A DNA stretch of 64,000 bases, from NCBI GenBank assembly GCA_016748015.1, contig JAAOMT010000480.1:125356-189355 (forward strand), written 5' to 3'. This stretch comes from Geosiphon pyriformis (Eukaryota > Glomeromycota > Glomeromycetes > Archaeosporales > Geosiphonaceae). The translations under genes were made by a program, and so were the position numbers. This document shows positions 9,426-20,744 of the stretch, piece after piece. The stretch's first letter is position 1, and each line of letters opens with the position of its first letter. The notes below the pieces were generated by a model. That model saw only the letters and a list, made by a program, of their open reading frames with translations, ran no database searches and was not told the origin of the DNA.

Positions 9426-10145
9426 ATGACTATTCCTCAAAACATTCAACAATTATCCCAAAAACTAATGTTAGCTTTAAAAACAATACCCGAATTATCC
9501 ATTACTGTTACTGGAAACCACATTAATTATATCCAAACAGAAGTAGTTACAAATTTAGCCCCAAACTTACGAAATTATCACCCATATAAAAAGAACACAA
9601 GAAGTTATACTGGAATTCACCTGCCAAAACTTTTAAAGCTTGCTTTAAGAGAAAACCTAATGCTCACTCCGATTAGTATTCCACCAAATGTTACAATTCA
9701 ACAAAAACTTCAACTGTGTCTCAATGAGGAAAACACTGAATATCCTCCAATCTATAGATATTTTTACATCAGAAAAACACTCTACAAACAGAAACTGAAA
9801 CTTACAACAGCAAATTTCACAAAAAAAGCTATTCAGAAACAACTCCACAATGAATTCAAAACAACAGCTGGATCAACAAACAGTCGCTACAGGCTTAGAG
9901 CTGCTCTTAGACTTTATGACCTATTCCACACCTGTGAAAACATACTACAAAACCCAATTTTTCAATCTTTGAAGATTCAATACATTAGAAAGCTCACAGA
10001 ACTGAAATTTCAACAATTTTCAGACCAAATTTCTTCAATAATTTTGGATTATTATCTGGAAATAACAGACAGTACTTGGACTTCGATGGAGCTCAGTCTT
10101 GAGGAGGAGGTTATGTTATCAGATGAAATTAGAGATATCATTTAG
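9426..10145 (+). CDS. ORF3 of element A, 239 residues, unknown function
   Basis: An open frame between integrase and the 3' LTR, starting at an ATG that follows an AT-rich non-coding stretch of about 110 bp. I recognise no domain, signal peptide or membrane segment, so it is not an envelope protein by appearance. The product is basic and helical. It is related to the same-position frames of the B-family elements (H 59907-60674 minus, B1 20745-21386, D 52690-53310): compare I-P-Q-N-I-Q-Q-L-S-Q-K-L here with I-P-D-H-I-H-I-I-A-Q-Q-L in H. The last 20 residues run over the purine tract into the LTR, in a different frame from the one that reads D-F-D-G-A-Q-S-stop (10082-10102) and matches the ends in other families, so a late frameshift is likely. 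Made from a separate or spliced mRNA, if at all; inferred. Confidence 0.7.
   Translation: MTIPQNIQQLSQKLMLALKTIPELSITVTGNHINYIQTEVVTNLAPNLRNYHPYKKNTRSYTGIHLPKLLKLALRENLMLTPISIPPNVTIQQKLQLCLNEENTEYPPIYRYFYIRKTLYKQKLKLTTANFTKKAIQKQLHNEFKTTAGSTNSRYRLRAALRLYDLFHTCENILQNPIFQSLKIQYIRKLTELKFQQFSDQISSIILDYYLEITDSTWTSMELSLEEEVMLSDEIRDII
10085..10113 (+). other. Polypurine tract and upstream GGAGCTCA motif of element A
   Basis: GATGGAGCTCAG (from 10085) is followed by the purine run GAGGAGGAGG (10101-10110) and TTA, then the 3' LTR. The purine run is the expected primer for plus-strand DNA. The GGAGCTCA box recurs at the same place in D, E2, F and H. Confidence 0.75.
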
Positions 10146-11093
10146 CATGAAACTATCTTATAATTTCTATCATTAATTAACATATATTATTGTTTCAAAT
10201 TATCACTTATTACATTAGCAAAGAATATCCGAAATTATCATTTAATTAATAACCCAAATTGTACACAACACAAATGTAACTTAATTGCGATGATCAATCA
10301 TGCAATACCCCGAATTATGTAACATTCAAAAGTTCACCGAAATTTATAGAAATTTGCTGAAATAATTGATAGTTCACCGAAATATCTAATAGTTCGCAGA
10401 AATAACTTGTAGTTCACCAAAATGTATCTTTAGTTCAGCAAAATTGTAGAAAATAGCAAAGTTCAAGTTCATAGAATAGTGTTACGACAAGTTGTATAAA
10501 AGAAGAGCTTCTCTCTTTGAGAAAATGTATCTTACTTTAGATTTATCTCTTAAAACCATTCCTATACACACAAAAAGAAATAAATATCAAATAATTTGAA
10601 AAACCAAATTCTTTAATTATTGTACTTGGAAAATCCCCAAAACCCAACTAACGTTTTGAAATTGATTAGCTACCAATTTCAGTAAACTGTTAGTAACTCC
10701 AGGCCTGGATAGAAAACGTTTCTCTTGACAAAAATTCTATTTCTTTTACATTTCTTTTATTTTCTTTTATTTCTTATCATAATCATTAGGGTAACCTACA
10801 GACGAGATTCTTGTAGAAGAGTTGACTTTTACAGCAAAGTAACTACACATTTTTAGTGAGCTTTCAGACAAGCAATTCCTGGAAAAGAGTTGACATTTAC
10901 TACAACGTAACTACATAAAGCAACTGGCACGGAATTGGCCATTCCACTCATAAACTCAGCAAGTTCAAATTATAGGAGATAATTTGAAGATAAATTCAGT
11001 TACTGAAGGTTCAACCACATCCAGAAAACATGAATTCACAGCAAATAAGTATCAACAACATTACAGAAAAGAGACCAAAAACCTCCGGTAACA
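10114..11093 (+). repeat. Element A 3' LTR (980 bp)
   Basis: Starts TGTTATC (a C to T change from TGTTACC) and ends GGTAACA. It is the same length as the 5' LTR, with the tandem units and TATA box (10495-10502) in place. The next four bases (11094-11097, CCAG) repeat 952-955. Confidence 0.96.
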
Positions 11094-12621
11094 CCAGATT
11101 CTGGACCACAATGGTTCTTGTTTTTCCTGGAACACCTTTTATCGATGAAAGAGGCTGGACTCCAGAGGCCTGGTTTCTGCTTGGTTTACTACTCTGGTCA
11201 ATTTTGTCAGTGCTGGTGGTTTGTCAGGTGGTGGGTTTGTGCCTTCTTGTCCCACTTTGGCTGGTGTTCCTTGTGACTTTAGTTATGTTTATAATCAATT
11301 GTTGGCTTCTGGTTTGGATCCTGTAACCATTTACATGGATGGATCTGTCAAATGTATGGGTTTGGTGGATGCTTGTGGAGATGTGGCTGCTTACTTTCCT
11401 GGGGTTGACATCAGCATTGGGGTCAGTGTTAATGGGTTGCTTTCTTCAACCTTGGTAGAGCTGCAAGTCATCACTCTAACGTTGGAATATGTGCCTGGTT
11501 CTAGTTTGATTGTGTTGTTTACAGACAGTCAAGCGTCATTTGACATGTGCTGCTCTGGATCTGGTGGGTTTGGTCCTGATTTTTGGGATAAATGTTGGAT
11601 TGAGAAGGAATATATTAGTCAAATTATTTTTAAAAAGGGTTTATCAGTTACTTGGAATAAGATCAAGGGCCATTCTGGTGATGTTGGAAATGAGTGTGCT
11701 GATTTCTACACCAATTTTGCTGTTACCTCTAGCTTTATTTTGACCCCTGTGGTGCCTTTTTGTTTTCTCAGAGTGGAAGAAAGGCCTGTTTCTGGAAATG
11801 CTTGCCGATTTGTTAAGGCTTTGTTCAATGCGATTAACTTTGTTGGTTAGGAAGCCAGATGTGTGGGTGTTTTTGTGAATGCAATTCCTTATGGTGGTTT
11901 TGACAGGGCTAGGACTTTTAGTGTTTGGCATTCTGATGGCAAAATTGGTTCTGGCTTTACCAGCTCAACATCGGCTTCGCTCCACTCATATTTTATGAAA
12001 GCACTGCACTGTTGTTTGCTGGTGGCTGCCAGAAAAAGATTGTATAATTCTAAGTATCCGAGCATTGCTTGCATCAGGTGTGGCTTGTTGAAAGATTCTG
12101 ATCACACTTTCTCTTGCCTTTTTGATAACAATGCTAAAAAAAAGTTGCTGTCTGCTACTGCTCTTGATTGGGCTGACTTATTAGGTGTTTGTGCTGATAA
12201 TAGTGTGGTTTTTTGTTCTTTGGGAATGGCAGCTGTGTTTACTGAGCTGTATATGGCACTAGCTAAGGGTTTTGTGTTGAAATCTTGGGTAGATAATGTG
12301 TGTCACTGGTTGGGTGCTGATTTTGATGATGGTGCGTTTGTTGTCAGGTTTGTCTGACACTTCGCTGAGAATCACTGTTCTTCTATATGGTTGTCTGCTG
12401 CTAAGTTAAGGGCGTATTATGAAAAACATAATCTTTTGCCATGTAATGGTTCTTTGATTCTTTCAGTCTCAGGTCTGTCTTCCTTGTAGTCATCTGATGT
12501 TATCTGCAGTTTCAGTGTTAAATTAGGCATACATATTAGTTTTGAGCTGTATCCATGTTTGTCAAGTTTAGATTTTGGTTTCCTGAATGGTGTTTCTGTT
12601 GTAGGCTGTGTAAGTGTATAG
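11094..12621 (+). pseudogene. LINE pol, 3' fragment: RNase H and C-terminal zinc region
   Basis: Continuation of the LINE frame that stops at 955; after CCAG the frame resumes at 11098 and runs to TAG at 12619-12621. Internal stops are TGA 11146, TAG 11848, TGA 12355 and TAG 12487. An RNase H domain is clear: Y-M-D-G-S near 11332, the S-T-L-V-E-L-Q helix near 11450, F-T-D-S-Q near 11518, and G-H-S-G-D-V-G-N-E-C-A-D near 11668-11705. Further on, C-I-R-C-x7-H-x3-C (near 12070-12115) is a CCHC-like zinc motif typical of LINE C-termini. The TGA at 11146 falls before K-R-L-D, where Trp would fit. Decay is light compared with elements to the right. Confidence 0.9.
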
Positions 12622-12760
12622 TATTGTTTTGATTAACCCGAGTGGCTGGTCACATGTAGAAAATGCATGAGCCATGCTTAATTTAGATCCATGTTTGATT
12701 TATGTACTTAGGTAGTGGTTGGTCTGTACTTGTAAAATAAAAAAAAATAAAAAAAAAATA
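12622..12760 (+). other. LINE 3' untranslated region and A-rich tail
   Basis: Follows the LINE stop. A possible stem-loop at about 12642-12677 pairs GGCT...ATGTA with TGCATGAGCC, allowing decayed positions. The element ends in a tail of A runs split by T (about 12733-12760), as expected for target-primed insertion. Immediately after it begins the interior of a B-family LTR, so the LINE went into that LTR. The 5' end and target repeat are outside the window. Confidence 0.75.
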
Positions 12761-13261
12761 TTATTTATTTTCATTTTATCAATATTCTATGTTAATAGAA
12801 TTTAAACTTAACCATATTGGACTAATAGTTTTTAATCATGGCTATTAACAGAATATTAATTTCTTATTGTCTTTTTATTTTTTTTTATTTTTTTTTATTT
12901 TTATTTTTTTTTGTTTTGTTTTGTTGTTTATTAACTGATTAAAAAAATTAAAGTACTGAGTATTTTAACATTAAGGATAGCCTGGTAAAAAACTCAGGAA
13001 TAAGAGTAAAAATTTAAGAATAGCTTACTAGAAAAACATAACTACTAAAATAAACTGGCCATCATACTGGAAAAAAAATTCATGAAATAAACTTCCAAGA
13101 AGATACTGAAATAATTATTGAATCTTTGTCTATTATATAAAAGACTCAACCAAAACCTTCAAATTACAAAATTTTTTAGATATTATTAATATTATTAAGT
13201 TATTAAGCACCAAGTTACAGATTGTTATTTGTATCAACACCCTAAATAATTATTTGTAATA
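12761..13261 (+). repeat. B1 5' LTR, right half only
   Basis: Matches the second half of the 3' LTR (about 21950-22423): a segment with TATGTTAATAGAAT, a long T-rich run with scattered A (about 12870-12930), then GATAGCCTGGTAAAA, and the end TTTGTAATA (TAACA expected). The left half lies left of the LINE, outside the window. Confidence 0.85.
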
Positions 13262-13263
13262 TT

Positions 13264-13277
13264 TAGTGCTCTCTATA
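13264..13277 (+). other. B1 primer binding site, one base changed
   Basis: TAGTGCTCTCTATA stands where TGGTGCTCCCTGTA is seen in D (45291); G to A and C to T changes only. Confidence 0.75.
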
Positions 13278-13319
13278 AGATATAATTCAACAAAAAACCA
13301 GCACTAATATCAACTATCT

Positions 13320-15300
13320 AAAAAAATGGCAGACCAAGAAATCATAGGAGAAAATCATTTAAGATTCACAAAATCCTTATTCTAACATTATTAAAATCAC
13401 CTAAAATTAACAAATAACAATTAGCCAGCAGAATTAGTCTTTAATTATTATGTCAACAAAAAAATCAAATTCTACTTGGAAGACCAAGTAAATTCAGGAG
13501 CCATTCTTAACAATTTTTATAGTAAACTATTTCAAAATATTATACTTCCACAAAATTATCTGTTTGTACCAATAATTACAAAAATAAACAAAGAAATTAA
13601 AAATTACATGCAACAGAAATTTTTTATTACTTTTACAGACAAAAAAAAATTACAAACACCAACAAAAATTCCAAAGCAAATACAACCACCTACTTAGAAG
13701 AAACCAAGAGTTATTTTACCTATTTATCTATTATATTATTATACATCATAAAGTACTATTTACATATTATTAAGATCCATATTACTATTAATTATGAAAA
13801 TACTATTACTTAGAATACTGTTTCAAAACAATCAAAAAAAAGCCAAATTACTAGAAATTTATGATAATTTTTTTGAAAAATTTAAATCATAACCAACAAT
13901 CTCATTAGGATTTCGATTACTACCACTCCAACCAGATTTTAGAGTCACTAATTCTTGGGAAAAAACCAACTTAAAAGAAAAAGAAAACAATGATCAAAAA
14001 ATTCATAATTAAAACCCAATTTTAAAAAACTTAGAAATTCAAACTCCAATTGTTTTAACCCAGCAAAACTCAAACAATCCAAATCCAGCTTCTATTATCT
14101 TACAAAACTTATCTCTGGTAAATTTAATCAATCAACTACTAATTGTACCAATCACATTACCACAACAATTTCAATAATAACCACAATAACAACAAATAGC
14201 ACCAATAGTATATACATCTATTATTAAACTCAAGAAATTTACTAGTAAAAAAAACAACACCCAAACATAATTAAATGACATTGCAAAGACAATTATAACC
14301 AATAATTAAACAATGCTAAAGTTTTTCAAGCTATTTTTTTACTTTTTACAGAATATTATTAATTCGTGATATCAGAACCTTGTTAACAAACCACAAATCT
14401 TTGATATATTTAAAACCACATTTCTATAATACTTTAGCAATTACAACAGTATCAATAAGTTATTAACTAGTTTTACTATACTTAAACAAGATGAAACTAA
14501 AGCAATTACTACTTACTTGGAATGCTTCTATAGAAATCTGTGCTAAATTCAGACAATTCAAGCTGATTATTTTACTGAGACACAAATCTTAAACCAGTTT
14601 ATCTGTAAATTATGCAGTAGCTTGTTACAATAATTATGTTCAATGCATCTAAATACACTCCAAAATACAGTTTTACACACCAGAGATTTTGAATTAATTA
14701 AACTCAAAACTAATTATGTCCAAGCTGTTAACTTAATAATGAATAAATTATTTGAATTAAATACTAAATTAAAGCAATTTGGCAAAAACATTAATCAAAA
14801 AATCAAGAAATACTTAGCTAATAATTAAACAATCTATTAACTTTTTCAATATCATAACAATACAAAAAACTCCAATTGTTTTCAGAATTAATCACATTCA
14901 TTATTCATCAATCAACCAATTATAGCAACAAGAGACATGTATTTGCTACTATTGTGATAAATAAAAACATTTAAAACTAAACTGTCAATTAAGGTTAAAT
15001 AATTAATAATTAGGAAATCAATATTAAAATTCTAATTACCAGTTTCAAACTCCAAATTACACTTAAAATCAAGAATTATATTAATCTTATTACATACTAA
15101 TACTGCAACAACCAATATATTTACCTCCAGTATATCAAGTTTTAGCACCAGTTATCTATCAATCACAACTACAAACTATCTATTAGTTATAGTTACAAAT
15201 TATCTATCAAGCACTACTAATTTCAGTATTATTACAAAATCTAAGTTAAATAACAATTGGCAACCAAAGGCCAAGAACAATATACATACAATAAAATTGG
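13320..15300 (+). pseudogene. B1 gag remnant
   Basis: Pieces match the gag of D (45426-47300). A piece at 13476-13697 reads N-F-Y-S-K-L and I-I-T-K-I-N-K-E-I-K, as in D. A piece at 14643-14828 has D-F-E-L-I-K-L-K and ends K-K-Y-L-A-N-N. A zinc knuckle is at 14944-14985 (C-Y-Y-C-x4-H-x4-C) with one stop inside. A Gln/Pro/Tyr-rich tail follows. Many stops. Confidence 0.75.
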
Positions 15301-15456
15301 AGATTAGTAATAGTTATGTATTAACCAATTTTCAGCTTATTAAATTAGTTAGCAGGATCATGTCCAAAAAATTTGAAAAGTGGGTACACCTAAAATCTAA
15401 ATTCCCAGAACTATTTAAGTCTCTTAATTATTCTAAAAACCAGCTTATCTAATAAC

Positions 15457-15960
15457 TTGAAAAGCCCAAAAACACCACTTATTAACAACATTCTATTAGT
15501 AACTATTACTAAAAACAAATTACTTACAGCCATCTTTCTATTCAAAATAAAAAAATTAACAATGTCACTTTTATTTAGTAGAGCTATTCTCAATGCTAAA
15601 CTTATTATAGTCATATATACAGACACCAAAATCAATGATTATTCTATCAAATTAATACTTGATAGTAGTTTAGTAGACAGTATCATTATATAATAATTTA
15701 TAAATCAAGATTACTGAGTTGATTACACTACCAGCACCAGAATTATTACTGCTAATAGAATGATAAAAATGTTTATTGATGAGATTAATAACTTTTTGTT
15801 CAAAGTCAACAGTATCATGGCATTAATCAAGGTATTGGTAATAGAAGTCATGCAGTATCAAGTGCTAGTTGATAATAACTGGCTGTCTAAAACCAATACT
15901 GTGTTTAATTAGAATACTCAAAAACTACAGCTTAGTTAAGATAATTTGCAAACTTGAGTA
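15457..15960 (+). pseudogene. B1 protease remnant
   Basis: Reads I-K-L-I-L-D-S-S where the active site L-I-L-D-S-G is expected (15648-15672), so Gly is lost. The following strands (near 15780-15900) match D at 47810-47950. Not functional. Confidence 0.75.
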
Positions 15961-16691
15961 TCTGTTATTTATAGCCACTTTAAAACAAATATTTTTATAC
16001 AAGCACTATCACTAATTGAATTAAAAAAAGAAGAGAAAAAACCTACCTAAAAAGCATATTAAGTATCATGGACCAAAAAAAAACACAATATATTATTATC
16101 TGTACTTACTTGAAAAGAAAAAAAAAAAAAAAAAAAAAACAACTTCAGACTACTATATTTACTTATATTTTGTATATTATTACATCTCAAAAACAGACAA
16201 ATTATTATTAATTCAAGCTAATATATTTTAATTATAACAAAAAATTGTCAAAAATAGGCATTTGTTGTAGAAATGATAAAAAATTATCAACAACAACCAA
16301 GTACTATTGTCACTTATATGTTTTTGAATGTTTTGAATAATTCAAATAATAGAAAAAATAAGACAATGAGTTTTGTTTCATGTATAAAACAATTCTGTCT
16401 GACAAAAGAATGTGAAACAACATTCCTGAGTGAAAAAAAACATATAATAAATTGTGTTAATATACAATTCTAATTAATAACTGGATATAAAAAGAGACTC
16501 TAATTAGTGTCATCTAAAAACAAGTGTTAAGACAATTAAAAAGTTATCCACACAATAAACATGAAATTTAAAGAATAACAAGTGTCAAAACTGAAAGTGC
16601 TTTATCTAGTAAAATACTAAAAATCAAAAATAATTCACTAATCTTTCTTGAATCTAAATTTGTCTTAATTTTCAATTTTGTCAATAATATT

Positions 16692-17570
16692 ATGAACAAT
16701 TTTGAACAATTCCATGAATATTACCAAAACCTAGCATTAATTTATAAAGAACAAGTGCAAAAACTGGAACAACTAAACACAAAGTTATATAAACATTGCC
16801 TAATTTTTAATAACTTCAAATACTATAACAATTGTGATTTTATTTACAATCTACTACCACACATAATCTATTTGATTTCTGAAAAAAAAACCAATTAGTG
16901 AATGTACATTGAAATCAAAATCAAAAATCAATTGCAATTCAGACTCTGACAATAATAACAACAATAATTTTAATTTTATTTACTATGACAATGACAATAA
17001 TGATTCAAACTCTAATCACAACTTTAAACAATATATTATGCTTCCAGATCTGTTAATAGAGCAGAAATTAAAATAGTTTAGTAATAATAATGAAGGTATT
17101 ATGCCAAAATGCATACATGATACTAATGTAGAATTTGATTTTAAATATTTAAAAAAAACTACCATCTGATTGGAACTCTATTTATGTATCAGTATAAATT
17201 TGAAAATAGTACTAGAAATTCTAACAACAATAATAATTTAACTAGTCTTTAAATCTAGTTTAATGAAAAAAAAATTAATATTAAAAGAAGAATAATTAAT
17301 ACAGAATATATAAAAAATATTATTACAATATTACAAAATAATATAAAAAAAGAATATGTAATTGAACTAAATAAAAAAATAACACAGACAATATTTTTAT
17401 TTCTGGTTAAAATAGCTCAGTTAGTATTAGTAAAAAACAAAAAAGAGTTAGGAATTACAATAAAAAGGATAAAAAAATTTGAATTAATGGGTAGAATAGA
17501 TATACTAATTAATATGACAGAAAAAAAACAATTAATAAAAAAAAATTATTTTTATCCATTAATTAATTTC
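16692..17570 (+). pseudogene. B1 Cys-rich linker and dUTPase remnant
   Basis: 16692-16898 matches the second Cys cluster of D (Q-L-N-T-K-L, then C-L-I-F). An Asn/Asp-rich stretch follows (about 16930-17030). dUTPase motif 1 is seen as V-E-F-D-F-K-Y near 17128-17150, and the C-terminal half (I-T-Q-T-I-F-L-F, then L-V-K-I-A-Q-L-V-L) at about 17370-17440. Motif 5 reads K-F-E-L-M-G-R near 17478, unlike the G-F-G-S-T-G-R of A. Several stops. Confidence 0.7.
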
Positions 17571-17598
17571 CATTCTACTATATAATCAGTATATAATA

Positions 17599-18850
17599 AT
17601 GATAGAAAAAAAAGTGAAGGATCAACCACAAATTTTTGAACCAGAAATAAACATTTGTGAATCAGAAGAAATTGCCATTACCAATTTTTATATACTAGTC
17701 AAAAACAATAAACATATTAAGATTTCAATATACAACACAATTGGGGATTCCATAAAAATACCAAGTGAAATTACCATCAGATATTTAAACATTAAAGTTG
17801 AAAATTAAGCACTTAACCCCATTTTAGACTTTTCACAGCTTTGTAAATATGTGGATATCATATCACAAACAATATACAGATAAAAAAAATGTTATTTGCT
17901 CTAACCAGAATTATTGAAACAAATAAACTTGGAAAATCTAGACCCATTTCAACAGATATAGCTTAAAATATTACTCAACAATTTTATTGATATCTTTGCT
18001 AATGAAAATAAATTTGGCAGAACTGATATTATCTAGCATTAGATCAAAACTGGAGATACAATGCCAATTAAACAAAAAACATACAGAGTACTACTAGCTA
18101 GCCATAAAATCATTTAACAGAAAATCAACAGAATGTTAAACAATAAGTTAATTTAATTATTAATGAATCTATAATCATTATTAGTAATATTAATCCATAA
18201 AAAAAATGAAAAAATTCACTTTTGTGTGGATTACAGAAAACTCAATAGTATTACTCATAAAAACAGATATTTAATTCTATAGATCTAGAAGTTATTTGAT
18301 GTTTTTAAAGGAAAAAAATGGTTTTTCATATTAAATTTAGACAGTAAGTATTAGCAAGTAGCCATAAAACCAAAAGATAAAGAGAAGACCACATTTACAA
18401 TTAGAAAAAAAAACTTTGAATTTAATATTATGCCTTTTGGCTTAACAAACACTCTAACTATCTTTCAATAGTTAATAGAAATTGTTTACACAGAACTACT
18501 ATGAAAATCAATAGTAGTTTACTTAAATAATATCAATGTCTTCTTAAAAATATTTAATAATTATCTTTATTATCTTTAGCAAATGTTTAAAAGATTAAGA
18601 TAAGCAGAACTAAAACTAAATACAACCAAGTGCTTTTTTGGAAAAACTGAACTCAAGTTTTTGGAACATGTTATAAACAAAGACAACATCAAAATAGATT
18701 CAGATAAAATTAAAATAGTTAAGTATTTTCTAATACCAACTAACTTGACAGAACTAAGAGCATTCTTGAAATTTGTGGAATATTATTGTTGTTTTATTTA
18801 GAACTTCTCTAAATTGGTTTAATTACTTTACCAGCTCTAAGCAAAAAATA
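17599..18850 (+). pseudogene. B1 pre-RT linker and reverse transcriptase remnant
   Basis: 17599-17808 is an open piece of the linker (I-C-E-S-E-E-I-A-I-T-N-F-Y) shared with D and H. RT segments follow: F-C-V-D-Y-R-K-L-N near 18222, L-N-L-D-S-K-Y near 18330, active site Y-L-N-N near 18520 instead of Y-L-D-D, and F-F-G-K-T-E-L-K-F near 18635. Dead copy. Confidence 0.8.
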
Positions 18851-19320
18851 TTAAATATAAATGGATGAAAACTTAACAAAAAACTTTTGACATCTTAAAA
18901 AAAAAGCTTATTTAAGCTTTAGTATTAATTTATTCAAATTATTACAAATCATTCATCATTATTACAGATGTATCAGATCAAGCATTAAAAGTCATATTGT
19001 CTCATAAAAAATCAGATAGATGAAAACATCCAGTAGTATATGTTAGCAGAAATTTAAGTTTAACTGAAAAAAACTATGAAACTTTAGCACTAAAACACTT
19101 GGCTATTTATTGGGCTGTCATCAAATGAAAAAAATACTTGAGCCAAAAATTTGATGTGTACACTAATTATAAAGAATTGGCATCAATTCAAAAGCAAAAA
19201 TTTAAAAATAATTGTCATATAAGATGAAAAATAAAACTATTACTATTTAATTATACTATACATTATAAAAAAGGAAAAAAAAATAAAAATGCCAATGGTT
19301 TGTTACAAATGAAACAAATT
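18851..19320 (+). pseudogene. B1 RNase H remnant
   Basis: I-I-T-D-V-S-D-Q-A-L-K near 18960 and V-Y-V-S-R-N-L-S-L-T-E-K-N-Y-E near 19040 match the RNase H of H and D. First Asp kept; stops inside. Confidence 0.75.
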
Positions 19321-19329
19321 TAAGAATAT

Positions 19330-20600
19330 TTCAACTCAAAAATATCACAAAAGATAAACACACAAAAATATTAACAACTCCAATATTATATTAATACTTA
19401 ATAGTTCAAGAAAAAATTATTTTAAAAAAAAACAACATAAAACAACAAGCAAAATATTTTATTACTTACCAAGATATATTATACTGGAAAAACAGAAAAT
19501 ATTCAAGTCAGCCATTCAAAGTGATTACAAAACCAAAGAAAAAAATAATACTATTTAATATCTATTCAAATTTAATAACAGAACATTTTTATAAAGAAGC
19601 AATCATAAAAAAAACCAGAAAAAGATACTATTAGTTATTTATATATTTAGATATTATTTAATATGTTCAAAATTGTAATGCTTATCAGAAAAAAGAAGGA
19701 ACAAGACCCAGTAAACTGCTAAAATCAATTAAAATAAGACAACCATTTAATCAAATTGAAATTGATTTAGTCAGACTATTAACTATTACCAATAAAACTA
19801 ATTAATACATAGTAATAGCCATGAACTATCTCACAAAATAGCCAGAAGCAAAAACAATTCAAAGAGCAAATGTAGAATTTATAACTGAATTTGTTTACCA
19901 AAATTTAATTTGTTGACATAAATGTCCAAAAAAATTATTATCAGATCAAAAAACTTACTTTGTGAATAGAATATTAACAGAATTAAGCCAAAAATTTGAA
20001 ATTAAAAGACTATTATTATTACCATATTATTTATAAACCAATGGTTTAGTCGAAAGATTTAATAGAACATTATGTAATGTAATTACCAAAATTAGCCAAA
20101 AAAACCAGGACAAATAAGATTTGTTTATACTATTAGTAATATTTGCTTATTGGACAATAAAGCAAAATACCACATAAGCAACACTATTTAAACTTGTTTA
20201 TAATAGAACAGCAATATTATCAGTTAAAATAAATATCAATATATATCTAATAAAACCAATAACAGAAGCCAACTTTCAAAAAATATTGCTAAAAAGAACA
20301 TATAACTTAATAAAAACATTAAAAAACAAAAAGTGATAATATCTAAAAGTCATAAAAAAAACAGAAAAAACAATATAATAATTAATTATTAGATAAACTA
20401 ATCGAATTTAAGATTGAAGACAAAGTATTCTTACATCATACCAAAGGAGAAAAACAATAGAATAAACCATTTTATATTGAAGAAATTCTAAGAAATAGAG
20501 CTTATAAATTAAGATGAAACAACAAAATCTTGACCAAAGCAGTATATAGTAATTGACTAAAACCATACCACAATATAGTATTATTATTAACCAATAATAT
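19330..20600 (+). pseudogene. B1 integrase remnant
   Basis: Segments of the zinc domain and core can be followed: C-Q/A-K-K-E-G-T-R-P-S near 19680, I-E-I-D-L-V near 19755, L-S-D-Q-K-T near 19938, and N-G-L-V-E-R-F-N near 20040, where the catalytic Glu is kept (GAA), unlike A, D and H. A GPY/F-like tail lies at 20400-20560. Stops throughout. Confidence 0.8.
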
Positions 20601-20744
20601 TTCACAACTGGGAGTACAATAAATACTAGTCCAATCAGATAAGATTCCACAAAATTTAGAATCAATCATAATTATCAATACAAACATGTTAAATCAATCT
20701 ACAAAATAGTATATAAAGACATAATAAATATAACAATAGCAATA

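Larger units (their letters stand above)
956..11093 (+). mobile_element. Element A: Ty3/gypsy-type LTR retrotransposon with dUTPase and ORF3
   Basis: A complete element of about 10.1 kb lies between two LTRs of 980 bp each. The order seen is LTR, PBS, gag, protease, Cys-rich linker, dUTPase, RT, RNase H, integrase, ORF3, purine tract, LTR. RNase H before integrase, and the GPY/F-type integrase tail, place it in the Ty3/gypsy group. The ends are TGTTACC...GGTAACA. A 4-bp target repeat CCAG flanks it, and it sits inside a LINE. Gag through RNase H are in one frame once the assembly duplication at 4756-5063 is removed; integrase is in another frame. Many in-frame stops make this copy non-autonomous today. 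Confidence 0.95.

Noticed and set aside
9426-10145. Envelope gene of an endogenous retrovirus
   Set aside because: The position fits, but there is no signal peptide, fusion-type hydrophobic stretch, membrane anchor or Cys pattern.
1978-12621. Reassigned genetic code with TGA read as Trp
   Set aside because: TGA is frequent at Trp positions, but TAA and TAG stops and frameshifts also break the same frames, many Trp codons remain TGG, and LTR comparison shows general transition decay. Decay explains it without a code change.
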